Source: Xiphias gladius | Lineage: Eukaryota; Chordata; Actinopteri; Istiophoriformes; Xiphiidae | Reading direction: 5' to 3' | NCBI RefSeq assembly: GCF_016859285.1 | Contig: NC_053417.1 | Coordinates: 30,437,378-30,501,377, forward strand | Length of the DNA stretch: 64,000 nucleotides | Part shown: in pieces, positions 22,721-57,479 of the stretch | Layout of the letters: every line of letters begins with the position of its first letter | Position numbering within the stretch: the first letter of the stretch is position 1 | Notes under the pieces: generated by a model | The model's database searches: none | The model's input: the letters and a program-made list of their open reading frames with translations, nothing else | What the model was told of the DNA's origin: nothing | Position numbers and translations under genes: made by a program

Positions 22721-23189
22721 GTTTTAAACTCTACAGCAACATTAGAAACAAAGAGCTGCTGACATCACACGGTTCTCTACAAGAGGATGACCGTGGATGC
22801 TGACTGAAACCTCCTCTCAGGAGTGGGGCTGTTAGCAGCTGAGAGCTGTAAGACATTATTATATCAGATGTCATTTTAATAAACTGACCACATATTAAAT
22901 ACATGGTTACTGTCTCATCTGAAAAATATAAAAAGTTTAATAAGAGAAACAACAACATATTTTAAACATGAAGGTTAATGGCTTCATATTTAAATAAAGG
23001 TTAATGGTTTCATATTGTAATAAAGGTTAGTGGGTTAATATTTAAATAAAGTTAATAGGTTAATATTTAAATAAAGGTTTGTATTTCATTTATTGTTTAT
23101 CATGTTCATATCTTAGTCTTGTACCTTGTTGATTCTGCTCTGTTTGTTGTTTGTTTATTTAAATTATTTCAAATAGATAAAGGGGGGGG

Positions 23190-23384
23190 GGGCACGTGCC
23201 GGGGGCGCAATGCAGTGACGTCAGTGACGGTGCGGTAGGTGTCTCCGTCAGGACGCACCGGAGGACCGGAGCTGAGCAGAGTAGCAACATGGCAGCAGAT
23301 TACTGGGAGCCAGAAAGACCCGAGATTCTGTTAGACTGAACCGAGTCAAAGATAACCCGGAAAAGACCGGGACAAACCCCCCCG
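23190..23384 (+). promoter_or_regulatory. cdk16: cdk16 promoter-proximal region and 5' UTR exon
   Basis: GC- and CpG-rich island after a long AT-rich stretch. It holds a palindromic E-box GGCACGTGCC (23191-23200) and a consensus CRE TGACGTCA (23216-23223), with a second half site TGACGG just downstream. It ends in a strong donor CCCG/gtgagt (donor at 23385) and contains no in-frame route to the kinase ATG, so it is read as the non-coding first exon. The transcription start is not visible; assignment to cdk16 rests on position and the donor. Confidence 0.6.
23289..23339 (+). CDS. Upstream ORF in cdk16 first exon (16 aa)
   Basis: caacATGg is a good initiation context; it reads MAADYWEPERPEILLD then TGA, wholly inside the non-coding first exon. 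An uORF of this kind would be expected to lower translation of the main frame. Whether it is translated is unknown. Confidence 0.4.
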   Translation: MAADYWEPERPEILLD

Positions 23385-23696
23385 GTGAGTAACAGTTACT
23401 AGCGAGCCTCGTGTGACCGGGAAACCGTTTTATTTTAGACTGACGGAGCCGTTAACAGAGCTACAGCCTCAGAGATTAACCCACTCCGCCTCCGCTGCTA
23501 TTTATAACACACTGAGGACATTCACTGCAGCAGATAGACGCGTCCCTTCTTCGTATACTAATACAAACACATGTAGAGAAAAAATACACAGAACATAGAC
23601 AGTACCACAGAGAGTTCACTGAACATAGACAGAAGCACAGAGAAACCCAACAGGCCAATATAAACCCTGACTGATAGTTGTTAGCCGTTTTTGGCT

Positions 23697-23757
23697 GTTG
23701 TTAGTTGTCAGTTGTTAGCTGTTAGCTGTTAGCTGTTAGCCGTTAGCCGTTAGCTGG
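23697..23757. repeat. TGTTAGC heptamer repeat in cdk16 intron 1
   Basis: Seven-base units TGTTAGC / CGTTAGC repeated about eight times. Confidence 0.7.
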
Positions 23758-24789
23758 GGGTGAAACAGGACACTCATTTTTCATGTTCAGCTGATTCAGC
23801 AGAGCGTTACTGACACACTGTGATGTCACAACATCAGACAGTGATGTAACACACCTGTCAGGTGTTACCATATTACTATGCTAGTTGTCTGGGAGATACA
23901 AACTACTAATAAAATGTCTGTGTTTTTCAGTTGTCTAGTATCACTGTTTGATTGTAATGTTTCCATCAGTGGAGACTCTGACGTCACTAAATACAATATT
24001 AACATTTCTCCAGACCAAGTGTAGTACTAACGTCCTGCACCATAAAAACAGAATCATCTTCCGGCTCATCCTCTTTGCCTTTCTCCCCCCAGAGACCAGG
24101 TACAGCAGGTACCTTGTATCCGTGTGAATTGTGGTGTTTTTTGTTGCATTGCGTTGCTACGTGGTAGTGTTAAGTTTACCATAGCGATGTTTTCATTTTT
24201 TAGCTTTATGCAGTCTGGAACTAATATGTTAGCTTACTAGCGGGGGCTGAACAGTATTTGTGGTCATTTCTGTTTCTTTTCAGGTTATCAGGTTATCTAC
24301 CAGTGAAACTTAGTGAAATATGTAGCCTACGTAAATACCTAGCCGTTGGAAACTTTCGATCTGTATTGTAGTCCGTGTTGTGCCCCATATCCCTGTTCGC
24401 TGCTGGCAGGGTCCCTTATTGGGTCTGCTTAACTATGTCTATACACTAGACTGTTTACCTGTTTGTGTGGGCTTGGTTTACTGTTCTCAAAACTTTCTTG
24501 ACAGTCAGTAGGGTTTGTGTTGCAGACTTATCCTATTCTGTCAGGTGGCAACGCAGTGCTACTAGATTTGCCAGTCTGATTCAGTCCCGAGAGTTTAGGC
24601 TAAAACTGACCGCCTGATCTCACACTATTTCACTGCTGCTGCATGTGCGGCTGATATAGGTAATACCTTGGCTATCCTCCTGGCTTCTTTATTAAAATCA
24701 ATGAGTGTAGATGATCAGGATTCCAAAGCTCTTATTTCTTTCCTTTTTTTAATTAAATTTTTATTTCATAGCCCGTGTTGGGAAACTTA

Positions 24790-25990
24790 CATGTGATGTG
24801 GGGGAGGCTGTGTTTTCATTTGTCCTATGTCACAGGCAAATATGGCTAGCACAGATATATTTCAAGAACAGAACTTTTGTACCCACGGTACGGAGCACTT
24901 CCTCAAACCACCCAAGGAGGCATCAGTTCCAGGGGGCAGGTAAACAGAAGAACCCAGGCAGGAGTGAAGGTTGTAACTGTAGCCCTGCATAGGGTTCAAA
25001 GTCTGATTGTCGCTTGTTTCTCCCAACTTTCGTAGGCCAGTTGTTAAGGAGTTGTGTTAGACCCATTGCTAGTAGTTTTCCAGGCCAGATTTCCAACTTG
25101 GGAAGCCAGTACTTGCATACTCTCCTGGAAAATGTTGGTTTTCAGGTGTTGTGTCCATGGCTTGAGAAACAGAAATTCGGTCTGGGACAGGGACTCTCCT
25201 GGGGGAGTTGTGGTTACACCTGGATGTAATAACCCTAAATATGTGCTCGATATGGGGTAGCCCAGGTTAATCTCTTTGGATCTGAGGAGAAGATTCGTTG
25301 CAAGGAATGTTTAGCTCTCATGAGTTTGTGGCAGTCTGGGCCTGGACACTCTGTCAAAAGAATGGCAGACAGGCTTGTTATATGCTTCTCCCCCTTATCC
25401 CTCTGATTCCACAAGTCCTCCCCAGGTTCAGAGACTTCTGTTCTTTGCTGCTTGTCCTTTCCTTCCTGCAGTCTTAAATGGACCAAGGGAAAACAGGCAG
25501 AACAATTAAGGTTTTACCTCTGCCATTTCAGAGTTTCATGGGAGGATCAATGGCCTTCCATGGGGTTGGCTGTCACTGCTGTCTAACTTTTTGAAAGGAG
25601 CCCGTCGCTTGTGTCCAGGCTGCACCTTGTGGGCACTAAGCTGGGATGTTTACCTCATGTTAAAATCTGTCACTAAGAATCCATATGAACTGGTTGCTCA
25701 TGCTGACTTGAAAGTTCTGTCTCTGTGAACAACTTTGGCTATCAGCTCTGCTAAAAGAATTGGAGAGCGACCCTTTTTGTATGAGTGATCCTATTAGTGA
25801 CAGTCAGAGTGAGGGCAAAACATATCAGTTATGTGTGTATAACTAAAAGTGAACTGCATTTGTTGTGCTTGCATCTCAATCACTTGACCTTAAAAGACCT
25901 ACCCTCTGAAACATTAGTTAAGATGATTAAGGGGACTAACTCCCCGAAAAAAATCCTGTTTAATAACAGTAAGTATCAGAGCTCTGATTT
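24790..25990 (+). mobile_element. DIRS-like tyrosine-recombinase retroelement relic
   Basis: Translated with stops allowed, 25680-25775 reads NPYELVAHADLKVLSL, then TTLAISSAKRIGE, the arrangement seen in DIRS-type tyrosine recombinases (…LKVLSLKT…SAKRI.EL). Upstream, 25020-25200 has DFQLGKPVLAYSP-like text in broken frame that could be RT or RNase H sequence. Many stops; no intact frame. It ends in the 155-bp segment shared with 21969-22122. The class is inferred from one motif. Confidence 0.45.
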
Positions 25991-26046
25991 ATCTCTCGTG
26001 AAGTTATGAGCTAATTAACTAACTATTGTTCTGTGAGACAGAAGGA

Positions 26047-26231
26047 TGACCATCACTATCCTTGTTGATCAGACCACCCTGAGGCGGTCAAGATTAGAGG
26101 ATGAGCTGGACGCTGACTTAATTCTTATAGTGTGGTAGATTGGGGGTCCTGGGGTCATGGGCATGACTTTGTTTACAACTTGTATTGAGAACAGGAGGAT
26201 CATCATTCTATTTAGACGGTAGTGATGGTCA
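26047..26231. mobile_element. Short fold-back (MITE-like) element
   Basis: TGACCATCACTA at 26047-26058 and its inverse TAGTGATGGTCA at 26220-26231 bound a 185-bp segment without coding capacity. No target duplication was confirmed. Confidence 0.45.
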
Positions 26232-26565
26232 CAGCGAGGTCGAAACCGATCTCTAGTTGCATTCATAACTTACATTATTGAACAACTCTGTCAACGTAAC
26301 TTATTAACAACTAACAAACATTGATATTTAGAATCTGTATATTGATACAGACCCCCCCCCCCCCCACACCCAAATCCCCTCTGGTGTTTTGTGCTCAGTA
26401 CTGTCCTGCCTTCCAGTTTCCTACATAGACGACACTTTATTTGATACTTTTACTTTGGTATTCCAGCCTTCATTTTCTGTATATACCTTTCCAGGTGTGG
26501 TCTCCAGGCTGGCTGCCCCGCCTCCCTCAGTGTCACGCCCCCCTCTCCCCCCCCGGCCCCCCCTC

Positions 26566-51207
<24,642 letters not shown>

Positions 51208-51224
<17 letters not shown>

Positions 51225-51310
51225 CATCATTGGGCGGGCTCTGTGCTTATGACATCATCGGGGGCAGGGTCTGCTCTTCTGGCACAATCAGGGGGCGGGG
51301 TCTGCTGCAG
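51208..51310. repeat. GC-rich tandem repeat spanning the cdk16 stop codon
   Basis: Three units of tctgctcttctgacatcatt / gggcgggg type, about 35 bp each; the first supplies the codons for SLLF and the TGA. Confidence 0.7.
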
Positions 51311-54300
51311 GACAGACAAAAGGAAACCAAAAGGACAACGAGTGTTGATTTTTTTTTGGAGAAGGAACCGCTGCTGGTTAACAGGAAGTAAAACAATAGA
51401 AAAAGTAAACTGACTGAACTCTTCAATGATTGTTTCTCAAGAGAAGAAGAAGAAAATGAGAGACACAATAATGAATCACAGTTGCCAAGGGTTAGGGTTA
51501 GGGTTAGGGTTAGTAGGTTAACCCTGACCAATTGGAGAACAGCGTAGAGCTTCTCCTCAGTACATCAAGAAATGAACAAATGAATGAATAAGTGAATGGT
51601 TTAAAGCTTCCTGAACAGATGTTGGAGTGAATTCTGTCTTCCATTTTACCTACACAGATTTAAAACATTAAAAATCAAGTTTTTAATAAGGCTCTTAACA
51701 GGATCCTGGAAAACCAGGAATTCTGTTAAGATTTGTTGTCGCAGCAACACCTGGAAACAGTCAGGAGTCACCTGTATGAACACCTGCAGTGTCTGTAGAG
51801 GCACTGTTCGAATTAACCCATTTTCACTTTCACAGAGAAGCATCATGTCATACTAAACAAAATGGCATCACAGTCATTCAGACTGGTGATGTCACAGGTG
51901 ACAGAAGTTTGTGTGACTCTATTCTCTGAGGCTGCAGCTGCACATATTTTAAAAGTAATAGAAATACATCACACAACAGGAAAGTCTGTAAAAATTCTCA
52001 TTTCGTAACAAAGTAAACAGATTAATACCTTAAATTATGACCTGAATTAAGATTACATTTGTTTTGTGAAAGCAGAACTTTAAACAGAATTTATCATCCG
52101 GTCAGACAGTAAGCTCTGCAGACAAACGGATTGATTTTCAACCTGTTTTATATTCAGAACAGAGTATAAACTGTACATAAGAATTATATCTGCAGTAACA
52201 GATAGCAGGTTTCATTTTAAATAAACTAGTTTTACAGGAAAGGCTGATGGACGTTTTTAAAATGTAGCTCTTCAGAGTTAAAATAACTTTATAATCTGTT
52301 TGTGTTTCTGCCATAGTAAAGTACTAAATTTACACTACAGTATCTACAATACAATACAGTGTTACTATAAAACAGACTGAAACTAACAGCCTGCAGGATA
52401 AATCATGTTTATTTTAACACAAATCTGCAGAAAACAAGATTTCACTGTTTTATTCTGAAAGTATGAAACTGGTTTCTTCTGTTTTGCATGTGTGTCGTAC
52501 ACTCAGTCTGTATACTGTAGTACTGTTAATATAAATACTAATACCGAAAAAATATAGTAGTACTGTAAATATTACACAGTAATACTGTAAATCTGCAGTG
52601 AACAGCTGTGAGTCAGCACAGCTTTTCTCTCTATGTGCTGTTTATCACAGACACATGTATTTTAACAGGAATTGCATTTATGAATTAATTTATAGTTTTT
52701 ATTTTAATTGGTGGTCAACAACTTGTTTTTATCACTGAGACTGTTGGGAATCAGGAGAGGACGATGTTATGAAACCAGAGCCTCAGTGACATCACTGCCC
52801 CCACCTCACTGAACCGTATGATCCGTCAGTGTAGGGCTCTGATTGACTGGTTTAGTTTTAATAACAGTGAGTTGTTTTCTGTTTGTCTCTACACAGACCC
52901 ACTCAACGCTCCAGTCAGAGCTTCACAAACAAAATCAAATTTTGCTCCTACTGATAAGTTTTGCTTCAAAAATACCTCAAGGTTTTGTTTCAAAGCCGAG
53001 AAAATGCACCAACACTCAGTCGACAGTCGTCATGCATCTGTCAGTCAGTTTCTGTCACATATCTGATGAATTCACTGGAAATTCCAGATGTTTCGAAGGG
53101 TTAGGGTTAGGAATAGGGGTATTTCAGACTTTTTTCCACTTCCTGTCAGTTTAAATCTGTACTTAAATAGAAATTCAGATCAGTTTTTTTTTTTTTAGGC
53201 AGAACAAACTTTTTTGTTGTGTTTTTATTTACATGTGACAGAAGTTGTGTCTGTGTGGAAACCAACTTTAAACCAACATTTTAAACCGATTCAGAGACTT
53301 GTGAAGAAGTTTTAATCTCACCTGCTCAGAGTCCAGGTGTCAGTGGGTGGGGCTTATCTGCAGTTCATCAGTTTCCGGTAGTTTTTCTTCAGATTCTTGT
53401 TCCTTCAGATAATCTTTGTGATTTCTCTGAAAAACATTTAGAATTTTTTTAGGTTTTTTTTTTCCAGTTACAAGCGTTAACATTTTTTAAACAAACTGCT
53501 GTTGTGAATTTTTTTTAGATGTGAAGAAATATTAGCAATAGGAAAATATTGATCAGAAGACAATAATGATTGATCAGAGTGTGTTTGACTCGGGAATCTG
53601 AGTTTTTAATCTGCTGTAAAAATGTCATGTACATGTTTGTATGTGAGAGGTTAAAAATATACAATATATAAAAAACACATTTTATTATTTTACTGTATAT
53701 CAGTGGATCAACGTGATGCTGATCGGCAGAACTCTAATCAAACTGAAGAAAAACTTCTCTACAAGTCTAAAATACTGAATAATTTGTGTGTCCAGTTCAA
53801 AACAGCAATCAGAGAAAAAAATAGGAGAATATTTTGAAAGTGTTAAATATCTGACAGAAACAGGAAAATGTCACAGTAGGAAAACCTCTGCAATCCATTA
53901 TTGTGTTTAATAGTTTAAATAATTTAGGTTTGTGTAGTGTTTTAAAGATTGAGTTTAAAATATTTTTTTCTGTTGCTCATCATGAAAACATTTTAATTAA
54001 ATCCACTGAGATTCAAAGTTATAAAACAAAAAGTGGAGGGGGTTCTAGTAAGTCAGAGAATATTTCTGACAGTTCAGAGTGTTTTCTGTGTTTCTGTGAA
54101 TCAAACAGACACTCTGTTTTTGTGAATGAAATGTGTCAAAGTGATATAATGGGCAGAGTTACAGTGAAGTGTCACAAGTTTATGCTGAGTGTGTGTTAAT
54201 GAATGACTGTTGAATGTAACTACAAACTAGATGTGGTCAGTACTTTAAACTTGAATGAGTTTACAGTAATAATGTGTACAGAGCAACTGATTATTAGAGA

Positions 54301-54654
54301 TAATCTGAGTTTTTAATCTGCACGCTGCAGTGTTGCATTGTTCCTCAACTGCTGTTCAACAGCAGAAAAAACAGCATTAAGATCTGAAACTAGAGATTAG
54401 CCATCTCTTCAGAGGTCTAGATTTTTGATTTTTAGAAACAAGAAGTGATGTAAAAAGTTGATCCAGATCAGTCAGTAGATCTGGTTCAGGAGCAGGTTGC
54501 TTATATCTGATGAATGGAAACTAAACATGTAAACACCTAACACCTCACACTCCTGTTTTTCTAATTGTCAGTACGGAGACTAAAGGGTTAAAACCAGCAG
54601 TTACTGTGAAACTAATAAAACTCCACAGTCTGACTTTTTTGGGTTAAACAGGCA
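51225..54654 (+). other. cdk16: cdk16 3' UTR and downstream sequence to the gap
   Basis: A first AATAAA candidate lies at 52220-52225. (TTAGGG)4 at 51488-51513 and (TTAGGG)2 near 53097-53110. No further gene recognised; short frames at 52818-53154 and 53903-54199 have no motif. Confidence 0.45.
51488..51513. repeat. Interstitial telomere-type (TTAGGG)4
   Basis: Four exact TTAGGG units in the cdk16 3' UTR region. Confidence 0.9.
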
Positions 54655-55154
54655 NNNNNNNNNNNNNNNNNNNNNNNNNNNNNNNNNNNNNNNNNNNNNN
54701 NNNNNNNNNNNNNNNNNNNNNNNNNNNNNNNNNNNNNNNNNNNNNNNNNNNNNNNNNNNNNNNNNNNNNNNNNNNNNNNNNNNNNNNNNNNNNNNNNNNN
54801 NNNNNNNNNNNNNNNNNNNNNNNNNNNNNNNNNNNNNNNNNNNNNNNNNNNNNNNNNNNNNNNNNNNNNNNNNNNNNNNNNNNNNNNNNNNNNNNNNNNN
54901 NNNNNNNNNNNNNNNNNNNNNNNNNNNNNNNNNNNNNNNNNNNNNNNNNNNNNNNNNNNNNNNNNNNNNNNNNNNNNNNNNNNNNNNNNNNNNNNNNNNN
55001 NNNNNNNNNNNNNNNNNNNNNNNNNNNNNNNNNNNNNNNNNNNNNNNNNNNNNNNNNNNNNNNNNNNNNNNNNNNNNNNNNNNNNNNNNNNNNNNNNNNN
55101 NNNNNNNNNNNNNNNNNNNNNNNNNNNNNNNNNNNNNNNNNNNNNNNNNNNNNN
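54655..55154. other. Assembly gap (500 N)
   Basis: Exactly 500 N, a conventional placeholder; true distance unknown. Open frames across it are meaningless. Confidence 0.99.
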
Positions 55155-55440
55155 ATGATCAAAGATTTCTTTGAAATAGTTTGATGTAATAGGGCTATCC
55201 AATGAAAATACATAGGGGTTTCAGTCAGGGTTCTTCACTTTTATGGAATTTTGAGGAATGCTGTGATATGCACAATAGGGAAGTTATATTTGGATTGGAC
55301 GGTTATTAGGCATGGTTTTCATTGGCTGGCTACATGAGAAATGAATCATGGGAGTATAACAATTTCTAGACCCGCGAGTGTAACCTGTATGTCCAAAAAG
55401 GATTATTCGGAAGGTTTCTTTTCAATTTCATGTCAAAAAG
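55155..55440 (+). repeat. Direct repeat copy A, cut by the gap
   Basis: Nearly identical to 56430-56710 (shared runs include TTTCAGTCAGGGTTCTTCAC and TAGACCCGCGAGTGTAACC). The left edge falls in the gap. Confidence 0.85.
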
Positions 55441-56429
55441 AAAATTAGTAATTACAATACTTTGGTGAGAAGTATAATGTATAGGCATTAACTCATAAAA
55501 TTGTAAGATTTAATGTATATTAGTACAAAAATGTTGACTCTGTCAACATTGATGCGGTTCAATACTGCTCCTACTATTGTCCACACACTGTCAGCCTTTT
55601 CAGGCCAGGGGACAAACCCCAGCAGGTGTAAATTATTGGTGAAATCTGCACCCAGAAAAGTGAAATAATAAAGTACCACAATTATATTGCAAGAAGCATA
55701 GAATAAGGAAAAAGTTACATGATTACCATATTGGTGTATAAGCTACCCAGCTGTCTTCTGAGTATTTGTACCAGTGTTGTGCATAACAAACAGGAATTTT
55801 CATATGTGTTCCATGTCATGGAATGTGTCAACAGTGTGTAGATACTGGTTCACTTGGTCAATGAAAATTACAATTATAAGGTTGTCTCAACACTTGCTGC
55901 TACAATGTCTATATTTAAAAAATGATCTTGTGCATCTCTTTGACCACTTAGCAACTGACAGGCAACCTGCAAACTCCCCTCAACTTTTTTTCCGTTAATT
56001 TAAAGTGTTAAGCGCAATTAAGTTTTTATGGTAGTAGTTGTGTCAATAAGCAAAACTTGTAACCAGTTTCCTCGAATGGAAAACCTTTAATTAAAAGTCA
56101 CTCCACTAAATATGGTCCACTTAAAAAACTCCATCCTTTGAGGACCCTAACACAAAACCCCTCCCAAACACACTCAAAACAACCTCTACCTTAAAAGTTA
56201 ACTTATCAAATTAACAGAAAAAATCTAATACCAGACACCAAATAATCCTGCCTGACCTGCCATATCCAACCTTCTATTCTTTTTCTACAAAGATCAATAG
56301 CAGGTGGCAAGTTCTCAAGCACCCACATTTGTATATTTTCAGTCTAGCTTCTCCAACTTGCTCTAGAATATTAGTGATCATTTTTAGTTCAAAAGCCAGC
56401 ATTGGGAACATGTTTGCCCTTTGACAATC
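55441..56429. other. Sequence between the two direct repeats, unassigned
   Basis: A 74-codon plus-strand frame (55774-55998) contains LYLKNDLVHLFDHLATDRQP, which looks protein-like but is not recognised. It could be a mobile-element remnant. Confidence 0.35.
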
Positions 56430-56710
56430 AAAGGCCTCTTTGAAAATGCTTGCTGTAATTGGGCTATCCTATGAAAATACATAAGGGTTTCAGTCAGGGT
56501 TCTTCACTTTTGTGGAATTTTGAGGAATGCTGGGATATGCACAATAGGGAAGTTATATTTGGATTGGACGGTCAGGCATGGTTTTCATTGGCTGGCTACA
56601 TAAGAAATGAATCATGGGAGTATAACAATGTCTAGACCCGCGAGTGTAACCTGTATGTCCAAAAAGGATTATTCAGAAGGTTTCTTTTCATTTGCATAAC
56701 AAAATGAAAA
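56430..56710 (+). repeat. Direct repeat copy B
   Basis: Complete counterpart of 55155-55440, spacing about 1.27 kb. It differs by scattered substitutions and a 4-bp deletion near 56570. Confidence 0.85.
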
Positions 56711-57329
56711 TTTGTAATGACAATACTAAAGTTGCAAGTATAGTTTATAGTCACTAACTCAAAAAATAGTAATGTGTAATACTGCAAACATGTTGCCTTT
56801 AACAGTATGTTTTAGTCACATAATGGTGCAAAATGTTTGAAGGTAGGAGGTATCTGGAAAGAAATTGATCCAGAGGAATTAAGACATTTCAATAAACATT
56901 TCTTCACACAAGACTCTCTGTACATTAACTTCTTTGAAGAAGTTAATTTCCAGGTATTTACACATTATGCTTTTTTTCTCCAACACATTTCAGAAGGAGA
57001 TGCTGTACTTTTTATTCATAATGTATTTGATGGCCTGTATTTATAGTTTATAGTATGGCTCTTTGGCAGACTCACAAATATATCAGATTATTAATTATGT
57101 CACATCACTTACACTGTTGATTAAACCTTAAAAAAGTTGTGTATATTTGGATCTGTTACTTGGTCTGGCTACATTATTCTCTGATGATGGCTAACTTTTA
57201 CATTAGACAGCACTTTAATGGAGTCATTTTATAGTTTTACATATTTTTACTGTTACTTAAAGACATTAAATATTTTACTATTTTTGATTAATTTCAAAAA
57301 TTATCATTAATGACTTTGTTGAAAATACA

Positions 57330-57358
57330 AAAATAATACCTAACCCTATATATATATG

Positions 57359-57389
<31 letters not shown>

Positions 57390-57475
57390 CATGTGGATAC
57401 GTGCACATGTGTATGTGTATATGTATATGTGTGTATATAGATATAGATATATAGATATATATATGTATGACTTCA
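57330..57475. repeat. TA/TATG microsatellite
   Basis: Alternating TATA, TATG and TAGA units; the minus-strand open frame here is a repeat translation. Confidence 0.9.
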
Positions 57476-57479
57476 TGTC

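Noticed and set aside
22590..22760. Terminal exon of an unknown gene after repeated tctctctgcag
   Set aside because: The acceptor-like motifs are units of a tandem repeat and no recognisable coding follows.
26389..26565. Longer N-terminus of cdk16 from ATG 26389
   Set aside because: The frame is open to the kinase ATG, but the sequence is Pro-rich, unlike the family, and includes probable splice acceptors; MERMRKIKRQ is the conserved start.
54612..55213. Two minus-strand frames of about 190 codons
   Set aside because: They cross the N gap; the residues are undetermined.
57294..57476. Minus-strand Tyr/Ile-rich frame
   Set aside because: Translation of the TA/TATG microsatellite.
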